Source: Tetrapyrgos nigripes
Taxonomy: Eukaryota > Basidiomycota > Agaricomycetes > Agaricales > Campanellaceae
Assembly: GCA_013368315.1 (NCBI GenBank)
Contig: JAACJM010000098.1
Span: forward strand, 1 to 64,000
Length of the DNA stretch: 64,000 nucleotides
Direction: 5' to 3'
A program made the position numbers and the translations under genes. Positions 50,252-61,190 of this stretch are shown here, one piece after another (the stretch's first letter is position 1; each line of letters starts with the position of its first letter). The notes below the pieces were generated by a model, which saw nothing but the letters and a program-made list of their open reading frames with translations, was not told where the DNA came from and did no database searches.

Positions 50252-50398
50252 ATGCCTGCATCTTCATTGCCACGCTGCATAGATGGAGAAAATGGCTGCA
50301 GCCGCTGTGGTCAGCTCTTAAAAGTGAAATTAGTGAAAAACGGAAAGGCCCCAGGAGGTCTGGCTTTCGAGCTGCTGGAACACTGCAAGCTGCTTTGA
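50252..50398 (+). CDS. Small Cys-rich ORF behind a promoter-like region
   Basis: A 48-residue frame MPASSLPRCIDGENGCSRCG... to TGA. It is preceded by a TATATAAGG box (about 50137), a long pyrimidine tract and initiator-like sequence, so the start region looks transcribed. CIDG...CSRCG resembles the N-terminus of small zinc-binding ORFs in fungal transposons. It sits between the hAT-like element at 48595 and the CxC6 relic and may be the first exon of another transposon gene. Confidence 0.35.
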   Translation: MPASSLPRCIDGENGCSRCGQLLKVKLVKNGKAPGGLAFELLEHCKLL

Positions 50399-50415
50399 CA
50401 AACATCTGTCAGTGA

Positions 50416-52218
50416 CTAAATGTCAATACAAAAACACTTAAATAATAGACTTGCACTCATGATGACGTTGGAAACAGCTTCTGCACCATAGAATGATGCT
50501 TGGGCAAAGATAGTCCCACATGGCCACACAAGGATTTGTTCGTTATGAGTTCGGCGGCAGCCAAACTGAGCGCGTAGCTTCTTGTTTCCTTCCTCCGACT
50601 TTTTGTCACATGCAGGGGGATAGGTCACAGGGCTGTCAGCCTGGCCAATAGAGCCTGGGTTTGGAGTGGAAAGAAGCCTAAGGTTGCCGCTCTGAGAGAC
50701 CTCAAACCATGTGTCGTCATCGTTGGGGTCTTGCTGGTTAGCCTTGCGGTGCCGGTCACCTAGTGTAAAGAAGGCAGTGCCTTTCATCGTGTATCGGTCC
50801 TCCATCTTTTGGTGTTCTTCATTCATACAAGTCTTGTGTTTGGGGCAAATAGGTGCATCACAGCCAGTGACTGCACATACATTCAATAGCGGCTTGTGCT
50901 CTGGACAGAAACAGTCAGAAGTTTTTTCCAGAGGGGTCGTACAGCGAAAGGAAGAGCAGCATGGATGGCCAATACTGAGCCCATCACAAACAAGGACCTG
51001 AGCAGTCTCTTTCAAACGAAATGACCAAATCAGCTAGAGGAAAAGCCGAAACATAAAATGGTAGACATACTGAGATTCCCATTCTTGTCTCTACCTACTC
51101 GCACACACCTGTCACAGCAATGCAACACCTCTGGCTGTCCCTCCTTGACTATGCGAATATTACGTGCCTTCATAGTGTCCATGAAACGTTGGGCCTGAAT
51201 ACCAGTGTGGGGAACTTCTAAACATGTGTCCTGGTGAGTACAATCATCGAGTAGTGCTTTGATAATGAAAGCATCCCATACTTGCTCGGTGGTGACCTTC
51301 AATGCAAATTGCCAATCGGTCGGTGTTTTGTCATATTGCCTGGAGAGTGTTCTGTTATAGAAGCGGGCGCAGTTCATGGCTGAGAACCTGAGCTGACATG
51401 AGCAGAGAACTACCATGCACAAAGATATACAATAACGCACCATCCAAGGACCATCATTGAAATCCACATGTCTACCACCACAAGCTCAACAAATTGATGC
51501 TCTCCCACCTGTAGGAATTTGGGCTTTTCTTCATAGTATGTATGAAGACCATTCTTGACACTGAAATTGTGGTGATATGTAGTTCAGCATTCTGGAATGG
51601 GTTGGGACAAAAACAGTGTATCGAGGGTATAAAACACACCTGGGCAAACAAGATTGATGACCCAGACTGGTTGGGCACCATCCGATTGGGTGAAAATGAT
51701 AGCCTTCCTAGTCTTTTCCTGTTTGAGGGGAGTAGCTCGATTACAGTCATTGTTGGAGCAAGTGTGAAGTGGTGGAAAAAGAGTAGTGTATGCTATGCAA
51801 TGTAATTGTCAACAACGAAAGGGTAATGAAGATAGTGAGGCTTACTGATGCCATACTTCCATCCATACACTCTAAACATCTCATAGTCTTTCTCCTTGAC
51901 ATCCTCTACTAACAGTGTCTCCCACACCTCAAACTTCAACACTTCCCAACAGTAGATAACCTCTTCTATAGGTATGTTGAGGGCCTCACCCAGGAAAGTC
52001 ACTATTGTAGGTGGGAGAACGTCTGGTGGTACATCCTTAGAGCTTTGAGGAATCAGCTGAGGCAACAGTATATCGTGTTTCATTAATGAGCAGAGTTGGA
52101 CAAATGTGATGATTTGCTGAAAGGTAAGATATCGAAGTACAAGGAAGCGTCGGAGCACTCCCAAAGAGCGCAGGACGTTCATAGTATGTATGTAGGTAGT
52201 TCTACAGGCGACATACAC
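50416..52218 (-). pseudogene. CxC5/CxC6 cysteine-cluster protein of KDZ transposons
   Basis: Read on the minus strand. An N-terminal helical part (LTFQQIITFVQLCSLMKHDI, IYCWEVLKFEVWE) is followed by the CxC5 cluster: TLFPPLHTCSNNDCNRA, PVWVINLVCP, an intron, then EC-TTYHHNFSVKNGLHTYY and GEHQFVELVVVDMW. The CxC6 cluster comes after it: VCDGLSIGHPCCSSFRCTTP, FCPEHKPLLNVCAVTGC, then RRTHNEQILVWPCG and FYGAEAVSNVIM. These clusters are known from proteins encoded beside KDZ transposases in Agaricomycetes. The frame has an in-frame TGA in the CxC5 cluster (after PEC, where CGA would give Arg). The usual C-terminal DDE-like part is absent after about 50416, so the gene is dead. Confidence 0.8.
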
Positions 52219-52849
52219 TGGTACACGTCAGTGGCTGTGTGACGCGGCGCTTTTTAAAACTCCGACCTCAATGGCCTTTCACGGCAAGACGGCGGGACTC
52301 CAGCATGGAGAAAGAGTTTCCAATATCCAGATGGACTCGAACTTCCCTGGACTGAACCTGAAGTCCGACTCAAAGTTCAAAAATCCTGAGAACTGGACCA
52401 CAGGTTCGGTTCATGGTCTAATAAGCCATCAGAATTGGTGGACGCGTCCAAACGCGTCCAAACGTGTTCGGACTGGTAAAGTTCGAAGCTGAGCAGTCCA
52501 CATTTGGTAAGCAAGATTTCTTAAGGCATGCCAAATGTGTTTCTTTCTTCAACCGCCATGTGCGCTCTTCCTCAATGTCCAGTGCACCTGTCTGTTTTGC
52601 GCTAAGTTTCTGGGTAGGTTGGTATTGTACAGCGCTGGCATGTAGGGTTTCTGTTCCTCTACTAGGCCAAATATATCATTTTGTGCCTATAATCTGTGGG
52701 TTTTTTGTCAGCTTTTCAATCCAGGCAACGCCGCTAGCCAGCACTAGTATTGTTTGCTGAGTTACAAGCAATTGGTGGTGGGGTGTAAGTTTTCCAATCA
52801 ATCAGTTCATAATGTGGTTCCGATTTTGAGTCCTAAAGCATCATCAGGA

Positions 52850-53149
52850 TACTTATCCGACACTTTCACGCATGGCGCGCTACCCAGGGCTCTGGAACTC
52901 CGTCGGAGAGAGCATTCTCGAGTGCAAGCCTCACCGATCACAAGTGCCGCAATGGATTGAAACCTGAAATGTTTGCAGCCATTCAGACTCTCAAAGCTGC
53001 TTACCGCAATGGACATATTTCCGCTCATCAACAAGCCGGTGAGCATGTAAAAGATGTTCAAAATTTTTTGGAAGAATATTATTTTGGAGAGGACAACAAC
53101 AGTGAATCTGAGGGAGAGGAATCTAGTCTCATCCAGGTAGATTAGTTGA
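52850..53149 (+). pseudogene. hAT transposase dimerisation-domain relic
   Basis: YPTLSRMARY (about 52858) is followed after a frame change by GTPSERAFSSASLTDHKCRN, LKPEMFAAIQTLKAAYRNGH, an acidic tail (NNSESEGEESS) and a stop. This is the conserved C-terminus of hAT transposases. It belongs to the 48215-53349 element and shows the outer element was once autonomous. Confidence 0.75.
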
Positions 53150-53357
53150 TAATATTGCCACTATTTTACAGTAAGTATGTATTATTTCATGTATCTATCA
53201 TAGCTACCGTTTACAAGCATTTTCGGTCATATCAGGTGAGAGAGTTTGCTTGAACTTGAACTGGACCGAAGTCCGCTGGACTTGAAGTTCAGTCCAGCGT
53301 TCAAAAAATTTGTCTCTGAACCGGACTGAACCGGACTTTCCGCACCCTACACCTGCT

Positions 53358-53825
53358 TGGAGTTGTACTATGAAGCAAGTGGCTGTTATATATATAACAA
53401 CCTTCCCTCTGCCGCGATTTGGTGAGCCTCAATTGTCTTACTTCAGAGTATTCTATTGGCAAAAATGTGGGCCATCGCTGCACATGGTACGAGAACGAGG
53501 CCCAAAATTAATGATTGCGAGGAGCTAGCCACACAGAAATCATTCTTATAAATAAATTTTTCGTATATTTGACAATCAACTCAATAGTTACAAGATTAGA
53601 AGCTACGTACACAGTACTATGCTCAGTAGCCTCATTGTAGCCCTTGTTGCTGAGGACAATGACCTGCTTATGAGGCTGGCTGGGGTTGGTATGTGGGTAA
53701 GATTGGTTAGGGTGTTCGGACAGTGGGAGAACAACATGGCGGGCAGTTAAAAGGAAGACGTGCTTTGGGTCAGACGGGTACGGGTCTGCACAAAAATACC
53801 CACGGGATACCTGTGCAGTTCACTA
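53358..53825. other. Region 3' of the RING gene with a hAT-like end
   Basis: No gene. 53760-53825 is the terminal part of an element like 30076-30592 (ACGGGTACGGGTCTGCAC, AAAAATACCCACGGG, CAGTTCACTA), abutting the RING coding sequence at 53826. The other end and the duplicated 8-mer (CCTGAGGC expected) are not found in the 200 bp to the left, so the element is truncated or rearranged. Confidence 0.55.
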
Positions 53826-55256
53826 CCTGAGGCTTCAACTCTCCCACATCTTCCATGCAGGTCACTGAAGAATGTTGAGAGATAATTTGCCCATGAGATA
53901 TATCTTTCACAAAGACTTTTGACCTCAGTACACATAAGATCCCTGAGACCTTCAAGGTCCACACATTCAACCGGTAAACCCATGAGGATGTTGTCTCATA
54001 TTCTAACTGCAGCAACAGAGTCATCAATGGCCAGTTGCACTGGTCGGTGAAGATGGGTCAGTGTTGTCATGCGGGAGTACGGGCAACAGATGGCAACATT
54101 AGGCCATGCGAGATGGATGGTGTGCCACCATGACACCAGATGACAATCATGACAAGCATGAAGCTCAGGGTGAAAATGGTATGTTGTCAGAGCACCATCA
54201 GGTAGCAAGAACCTGTGCACCACCCAATGGGACTCATCTCGGTGATTGTGCTTGGCTAACACTGCCAGTACACAAGGTGCACCTTGCAGACCCAAGGTAT
54301 TCCAATACCCCCTTACCTCCCTACTTGCGCCCCCATGTCTCCCCTTGGAGACGAGATTGCTAATAGTCTGTGCTCTCCCATGACCAATAATAAAGCAGTC
54401 CACAATTCCCTCAGGGCTATCTGTAATCCTGGAATAGATGTATCTCTTGTATGTCTGATCAGCCCAAATAGCCAACACTATCTGGTTGACCGGATGCCCA
54501 CAAGTAGTGCTCTTGACAGCCTTGTCAAGTTCGCTGATATGCAACCGGGTAGTCCTGTTCAACAGGCACTCATGCACCTTCTGCCATGGTGGGAGACTGT
54601 TGTAGTAATCATTACTATAAGTCTGCCGTTGGTCTGAAGTAAGGCTGCAACCTGTTAAATACTGTTATGCCTCAGAGTGTAATTAACAGGTAACAGGTTT
54701 TAATATGTTATAACCAGTTATAACTAGTTACTAACTAGTTCCCTATGGGTACTTTTTTTTGACTCAAATTTCCATTTGCTGATAATCTTCAGAGCCCATT
54801 TTCAACTTACAATAGTCTTGTTTCTGACTTAACCACTTATCTACAGTGTACACACAGAGTTTTCCTTTCACATAACCATCTTCCCTCTCCCTCATTTCAG
54901 ATAGTATTTATGTAGGCTCCTTCTGTCCCAAAAATCCATCTTTTTCAGGAGTGTCACTGTTACCACCCCATGCTTGCCTGTTGATATGTCCTCAGTGCAA
55001 TCAATAACTACATTACTAGTGATGTGCGGGCCAGGGCTGGGCCTGAAGCCCCGGGCTTGGGCCGGGTTTTGTAGGGCTCGGGCCTTGCAAAATCCAAAGC
55101 CTGGGCTGGGCTTGGGCTAAGCCCAGGGCTTTACTGACAAAAAATGACTGTAGGCATATGCAAAGTCCATGTACTTAGATTCGTCTATAATACTAATACA
55201 CTACTGCATTTTGTCCCTCCGAAAGCATACTCTGTTTTGGACGATGCATGCTCTTG

Positions 55257-56396
55257 TAGGGCTCAGCACGGGTACACCCGCGGATTACCCGGACCCGGAC
55301 TCGCGGGTTTATCTCACATCAAAACTCAAATCCGTATCCGGCGGGTAAAGCACTCCGGATAACCCGTATCCGGAGTATCCGACCCGCGGGTTATATGGGT
55401 ATCTGCGGGTATGCGGGTACTTGACTATAAAAATTTAGTTTTTAGTTCTAAACCCTACGTATTAAAATGTTTTATGCCTAAATAAAGGTTTATTTTTAAA
55501 TGAATATCTTCTTTCACTTGATGAGAACAATCTTTGTTTATAGAGCCAGACAATCCAGCAACAATACATACTTTTAACTGACTGAAAAAGATCAGAAAAG
55601 TGGCTTTTTATGAAAGAACCACAGATCTTGGGTGAAATTATGTATAAATATATAATTGTTTGTACTCATATATCTTCCCTCATATCAGTGGAACATTTTA
55701 TGTTCATATAGCTTAGTAATCTGAGTACAATACATACTTCAACTGACTGAAAAGGATCAGAAAAGTGGCTTTTTATGAAAGAACCATAGATCTTGGGTGA
55801 AATTTTGCAATATATATAATTTTTTGTACATATATATCTTTTCGCATTGCAGTGGAACATTTCTTGTCTATAGAGTCAAACAATCCAGTGACAATACATA
55901 ATTTTAATAGAGCCAAAACACCAACAAAGCAATTTTTATTAAAAAAAAACATAGATCTTCATTGAGTTTATGCATAAGTATATGATTATTTTTACATAGA
56001 TATACTCTCTCACTCAGGTGGAACATTTTATGTTCATATAGCCAAGCAATCTGACTGCATTACACATTTTTAATTGAGAAAGTGAGTTCCAGCCACAATA
56101 TACATATAGACATTTAGACCTGTTTTAGCTGCGAAAATGTGGATCCTCATGAAAAACCCATTTTTATGAAGGAATACAATGCTAATGTGGCTATGTTTCT
56201 ATTTTTCTACATACATATTTAAATACAGACGGTACTATTTTTATTTTACGGCTACCTGCGGATACTGGGACATTTTGAAAGTCAAACCCGTATCCGGTGG
56301 TATCCGTATCCGGCGGGTGTGGCTGTGCCGGGTATCCGGGACCCGCGGGTCCGGATACAGGTACCTGGCAATTACCTGTACCCGTGCTGAGCCCTA
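55257..56396. mobile_element. Third-level nested hAT-like element
   Basis: 1140 bp. Ends TAGGGCTCAGCACGGGTAC and, mirrored, TAGGGCTCAGCACGGGTAC; perfect duplication TGCTCTTG at 55249-55256 and 56397-56404. Terminal zones carry CCGGATACGGGT-type repeats. The AT-rich middle has an internal direct repeat: blocks around GAAAAG(G/A)ATCAGAAAAGTGGC at about 55583 and 55757. Confidence 0.93.
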
Positions 56397-56749
56397 TGCT
56401 CTTGGAATCGGGGGAGTATGGAAAATAAATTTTATTACACTATGTTGGTCCGACTCAAGACCCCACCCAGACATACCTAATATAGCATTTTCCTACATCG
56501 TATAAATTTGCTGAAGCGGCGGGTCCAATGTCATCCCCATGTCTCAAATTGTGGCTGCAACACCCAGGACAGCAAATACAAAGTTTACAATGACACTGCA
56601 TTGATGATTGAATAAGTGCATCTCAAACTGTGAGCTTGCTCATATAGAGTCAAAGCACTCACCTGTCAGTCTAACGTTATTTTTCGTTGCTCTGGGGACA
56701 TGCAAATTGTGGTCGCAGCATCAGTCACCTAAATAGTAAATACCCTGTC

Positions 56750-57369
56750 TGTTAAGTCCGGGCGGATCCTAGCGTTAGGAAACACGTCGGACCCGAGCGG
56801 AAGTCTTATTGGAGTTTAGGAAAGGATGAAGACAGAACCGGGCGGAACCGGTAGTCTCTAAGAATGAAGTATAGGGAAGACACGGAATGGAATCTGTTAG
56901 GATAGTACTTTGTTGTCTGAAGTCGGATGAAGTTAAGAGACCAGCTAATTCGATTTTAGACTTAAGCTATCTACTACAAAGTTGCTAGCTTAAGTACTAC
57001 TTCGGAAACTATCGGAATGAATAGGAGTAAGATAGGAATGGTTCGGAAATGAAGAAAAAGCACATGGTGCTATTGGAGATGGATGGAGTGCTGTGGAACA
57101 AAGTGGAAACAAAGTGGAACGGATTGGAGATGAAGTGGAGTAGCTTTGGAGATTAGATACGAGCTATCCAGTAGTTATCCGAAATGAATCACGAGTTCCC
57201 GGATGGGATCTGTGTGTGGAGATTAAAAGTGGGGCTCGGATATGAAATCGGAAATGAATGATCGGAAAGTATTTGGGATGGAAGGGAATGAAGTTCGAAA
57301 TAAAAGGAAAAGAAGTTCGGAAAAGAATCGGATACGATCGGAAAGATATACGGAAGCATAGATATTACA
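56750..57369. mobile_element. Solo LTR
   Basis: 620 bp starting TGTTAAGTCC and ending ATATTACA, with the TG...CA termini of an LTR and a perfect 5-bp duplication CTGTC (56745-56749, 57370-57374). No internal retroelement region is adjacent, so recombination between two LTRs removed it. The sequence does not resemble the copia LTR at 61287. Confidence 0.85.
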
Positions 57370-57879
57370 CTGTCCAAAATGGAAACCAAATGAAAATTAC
57401 TGTCAAAGTGGTCTATCTATGTCAATCTACATTGATGATTGGCTTTGAAAACTTTAATCGAGCATGATTTCAATGTAAAAGTATGACATTTTGACCAGCA
57501 AGGCCGTCTACAAGGAGCAGTGTCAAAGTCTAAAACTCTAAAAATTTGTGATATGTGGCGCACCCAGAGATAAAAAGAGCCCGAGGCCAGCCCCAGGCTT
57601 CGGGCCTGCTACATTCATAAGCCCGGCCCTCCATCGGGCATGGGCTGGGCCAGGCTTTTTTGGGCAGGATTTGGGTGGGCTTCGGGCTTTAGGCCCTGGC
57701 CCACACATCACTATACATTACCATGCAAAAAGCAAGATTCTTTATTTACATACTTACCATGCTCAGACCTAGCTTAGGGCACCCTCACTGCAATAAGTTG
57801 GCAGAAGGTGAAGGATTGGTGAAGGAAGAGTCTTTGTTACGAGTCTGAAATGAAATGAAGGACGAGTCTTATGGTGCAC

Positions 57880-58490
57880 TTTTTTGTCATCGTTCTAACC
57901 TGCATCACGTGAATGCTTTGTCAGCAGCCAGGTTACGGATTTGTCATCAATCTAACCTGCATTATTTGCTTCTGTTTGTATCCAAACCTTATGCTTTGTC
58001 AGCAGTCGCAGCTATGGATTTTGTCGTCAATCTAACCTGCATTGTTTGCATCTATTTGTATTGAAAGCTTATGCTTTGTCAGTACAGGGCCTTGCATAAT
58101 TTTCTTCTGGTTGCGTCCACATGCACTTGTTGATTTGTATTTGTTATCCAATTCAAATTTCACGTGGAATGACGACAGCTGACATGTTGGATCTGGCCTG
58201 AGTCTTCTCGCAAATTTCCGTTGATGGCTACCTTTTATGGGCATAAATGCAAATACAAATAAACAAGTGCGTGTGGATGCGACCTGAAGAAAATTATGCA
58301 AAGCCCTGTAGTCGCAGCTATGGATTTTGTTGTCAATCTATCCTGCATTGTTTGCTTCTGCTTTTATTGAAAGCTTATACTTTGTCAGGAGTTGTGGCTA
58401 TGGATTTTGTCGTCAATCTATCCTGCATTATTTGCTTCTGTTTCTGCTGATGTATGGTACAGTATAGTACTCGCTATGGAATGGTTCAGT
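57880..58490 (+). repeat. Minisatellite, about 78-bp units
   Basis: Four to five imperfect copies of a unit with GGATTTTGTCGTCAATCTAA, CCTGCATT and GCTTATGCTTTGTCAG. Starts lie near 57934, 58012, 58318 and 58397; a partial copy precedes them. The third copy is interrupted by the 58085-58308 element. It belongs to the 54640 hAT-like element. Confidence 0.75.
58085..58308. mobile_element. Tc1/mariner-like MITE in the minisatellite
   Basis: 224 bp. Long inverted ends CAGGGCCTTGCATAATTTTC (left) and, mirrored, CAGGGCTTTGCATAATTTTC, flanked by TA on both sides. Comparison with uninterrupted minisatellite units (GTCAGCAGTCGCAG) supports a TA target duplication. No coding content. Confidence 0.8.
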
Positions 58491-58498
58491 GGTTTATC

Positions 58499-58958
58499 CA
58501 GTGTTGCCACAGTCCAGGCCATGACCCCAGTGGCCCTGACCCGACCCGGGGTCAGCCCTCTTGGACCTTGGCTATCAGTATGACCTATTTTGGTCAACCA
58601 AAATGGTTTTGGTGAATATTCTGATGTACTTATCTATGAAGTACAATAAGTGCTTACCTTTGGAGTCAGCTGTACAGTCAAAAAGAGCAGTACTTGGCAG
58701 GTTCCAAGATTGTACATGCACTCTACAGCAATAGATCAGACCCTTCCCACTTGTTTCAACCTCAAATACTGTGTATAGAAGTAATATACATATATGAAAT
58801 AGGTACTCAAGTGTCTATGCTTTCTTCCGATAAGTCTTTTAAGGAAAAAAAATACCTGAAAAATAATTAGGTGTTGACCTGGCCCAACCCAACTGACCCT
58901 GACCAGGAGGGTCAACACAGCCACTGGGCCAGGCCCAACCCAGACTGCAGCAACACTG
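58499..58958. mobile_element. hAT-like MITE in the minisatellite edge
   Basis: 460 bp. Ends CAGTGTTGCC...GCAACACTG; perfect duplication GGTTTATC at 58491-58498 and 58959-58966. GC-rich ends with GGCCCAACCC and GACCC motifs. No coding content. Confidence 0.92.
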
Positions 58959-60417
58959 GGTTTATCACAACAGCTGGCAGTTTATCACATTGGTTACTGC
59001 GACAGTAAGGTTCAACAAAATTACACTATAACAGGTAGCAATTCTTCAACATTTTTCTCTGCATTTTTTATACAAGACAATGATACCTTATGCCTGCTTT
59101 GGTATTATTTCAAAAAATCACAACTGTTCATGGAAAAAATATGCAGTTTTTGACTCCTTTATTGTAAGTGGTGATGTGATGTCATGGAGTTGGAGCTTCA
59201 CTCCCATGGCAAGGGTGAGTGCGTTTTTGTCAGGCATTTTTGAGCAGGAGTAAATCTCGAGTATTTCTACATTGGCCAGACTGCTCCATATGGGACCAAA
59301 TCTAGGCCGACCTTCTATATGGGGTATTTTTGGCACTGTTGAAAAACCCAAGATTTATTCTCCTCCAAAAAGTTCGTTCAAATATGCACTCACCCCAACT
59401 GTGTCCCATCTTACTTTGCATCACCCAACCTGATCCTTGTTATTAGTCCTGCCTCTCATCACCTGACCATATCATCCCTAATACCATTACACTACAGCAC
59501 TTAACAGCATTGCTGTAATTGTTAAAGGTTCTACTTTTTCAGACTTGTCCTGCCACTGCTGGGGGCCCACATCTAACTAGTAAGCTTTCCAAGACCAGCT
59601 CTTAATGGTGGAATACTCTTGCAGGTTAGTAATTGGTACTCTGACAGGTGAGGTTGTCTTTATTCAGGTACTAAAGAGATATGAATATGTCTTATTTTCA
59701 GCTCCCTGGGCCACCAATTGAGACCAAGCAGTTATAACAGGTTATAACAGTTAAAACCTGTTACTGGATTCAGGTGTAACATGTTAAGTAATTAACATGT
59801 TATTAACCTGTTATAACAGTAATTAATAGTATTTGGTTGCAGCCTTAGTCTGAAGAGACATTGTTATGTGCGGTGTCACAAGGAACTTTTGGTGAGAGAA
59901 GCGAAAATTGCTCTGGGTTAGGCAGGGGAGTCCAGACTTTTGTGCGGCATGCAGGGCACTTGAACGTTGAGTTATAGTCATAACTTTGAAACATGGGTAG
60001 GCACTCTTCCTGAAGATATGGTCAATCACAACAGACAGGTAAGAGCTTGAATGTGAAAGCTAAGGTAGACTGACATGTAAAACATGCCCACATGTCAACT
60101 GCCTCAATGGTTTAGGACTTGCTTGGATTGCGTCATCTTCTGCCATCAAGTCCACACCACCAACGCCGTCAACTTGAAGCTTCAGCACCAGTGGTGGTTC
60201 TTCGAAATCTTCGAGACAGATATTGCAGCATGCGTTATGGTATTCAACACAAATAGATGGTACATCTGAATGCACGAACCTAGACGGGATGTCAGACAAG
60301 GTGGAAGGTTTGGAAAGATGCACTTACATTGCCAGCCATTCAGGCAGAGCAGGTCCATTGAGTTTGGAAGGGCGAACGTCGGAGATACAAGGCAGATACC
60401 GAACAACTGGTAGTAGT

Positions 60418-61190
60418 TAAGGCTGCAACCAAATACTATTAATTACTGTTATAACAGGTTAATAACATGTTAATTACTTAACATGTTACGCCTGAGTCCA
60501 GTAACACGTTTTAACTGTTATAACCTGTTATAACTACTTAGTCTCAATTGGTGGCCCAGGGAGCTGAAAATAAGCTGTTTCAGACATATTCATACCTCTT
60601 CAGTACTTGAATAAAGACAACCTCACTAACCTGCAAGAGTATTCCACCGTCAAGAGCTGGTCTTGGAAAGCTTACAAAGACTCTTCCTTCACCAATCCTT
60701 CACCTTCTGCCAACTTATTGCAGTGAAGGTGCCCTAAGCTAGGTCTGAGCATGCTAAGTATGTAAATAAATAAAGAATCTTGCTTTTTCCGTGGTAATGT
60801 AGTCATGGATTGCACTGAGAACATATTGACAGGCAAGCATGGGGTGGTAACAGTGACACTCCTGAAAAAGATGGATTTTCAGGACAGAAGGAGCCTACAT
60901 AAACACTATCTGAAATGAGGGAGAGGGGAGATGGTTATGTGAAAGGAAAACTCTGTGTGTACACTGTATATGAGTGGTTAAGTCAGAAACAAGACTATTG
61001 TGAAGTATAAAAACAGGTTCAGTTGAAAATGAGCTCTGTGAAGATTATCAGCAGATGTAAATTTGAGTCAAAAAAAAGTGCCTGTAGGGAACTAGTTAGT
61101 AACTAGTTATAACTGGTTATAACATATTAAAACCTGTTACCTGTTAATTACGCTCCGAGGCATAACAGTATTTAACAGGTTGCAGCCTTA
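60418..61190. mobile_element. Short hAT-like element in RING exon, relative of 54640
   Basis: 773 bp. Ends TAAGGCTGCAACC...GGTTGCAGCCTTA; perfect duplication GTAGTAGT at 60410-60417 and 61191-61198. Both ends match the 54640-59847 element in inverted orientation (for example GGTGGCCCAGGGAGCTGAAA). It lacks most of the interior and all five nested insertions, so it is an internal deletion form of the same family. Confidence 0.94.

Larger units (their letters stand above)
48279..52322. mobile_element. Probable KDZ-type insertion nested in the hAT-like element
   Basis: Ends are inverted repeats TGGAAACTCCTTCTCCA (left) and, mirrored, TGGAAACTCTTTCTCCA (right). They enclose the CxC5/CxC6 relic, a second hAT-like element and a promoter-like fragment. 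Flanking AT dinucleotides match, but a longer target duplication is not clear. Parts of the flanking DNA just outside the arms are also mirror-similar, so the limits may be wider. Confidence 0.45.
48215..53349. mobile_element. hAT-like element, 5.1 kb, with nested insertions
   Basis: Ends TAGGGCACGGAAAGTTCGGT and, mirrored, TAGGGTGCGGAAAGTCCGGT. A perfect 8-bp duplication CACCTGCT flanks it (48207-48214, 53350-53357). Its right part encodes a hAT C-terminal relic (52860-53145). Between about 48279 and 52322 lies further DNA with its own inverted ends and a CxC5/CxC6 gene relic. Zisupton-type (KDZ) elements have also been reported with 8-bp duplications, so the outer element could alternatively be the KDZ carrier. 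Confidence 0.85.
55017..57713. mobile_element. Second-level nested hAT-like element
   Basis: 2697 bp. Ends TAGTGATGTGCGGGCCAGGG and, mirrored, TAGTGATGTGTGGGCCAGGG; perfect duplication TACATTAC at 55009-55016 and 57714-57721. It contains the 55257-56396 element and the solo LTR at 56750-57369, so its own sequence is about 0.9 kb. No coding content. Confidence 0.93.
54640..59847. mobile_element. hAT-like element, 5.2 kb, containing five other insertions
   Basis: Ends TAAGGCTGCAACC...GGTTGCAGCCTTA; perfect duplication GTCTGAAG at 54632-54639 and 59848-59855. The subterminal zones repeat TTATAAC/GTTAT motifs. It holds the elements at 55017, 55257, 56750, 58085 and 58499. After subtracting those, about 1.8 kb of its own sequence remains, with no transposase, so it is non-autonomous. 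It sits in the third visible RING exon. Confidence 0.93.

Noticed and set aside
53996..53998. Treating the RING-gene TGA as the true end of the gene
   Set aside because: The same frame continues for about 57 more codons with protein-like sequence up to an inserted element, so a recent nonsense change is more likely.
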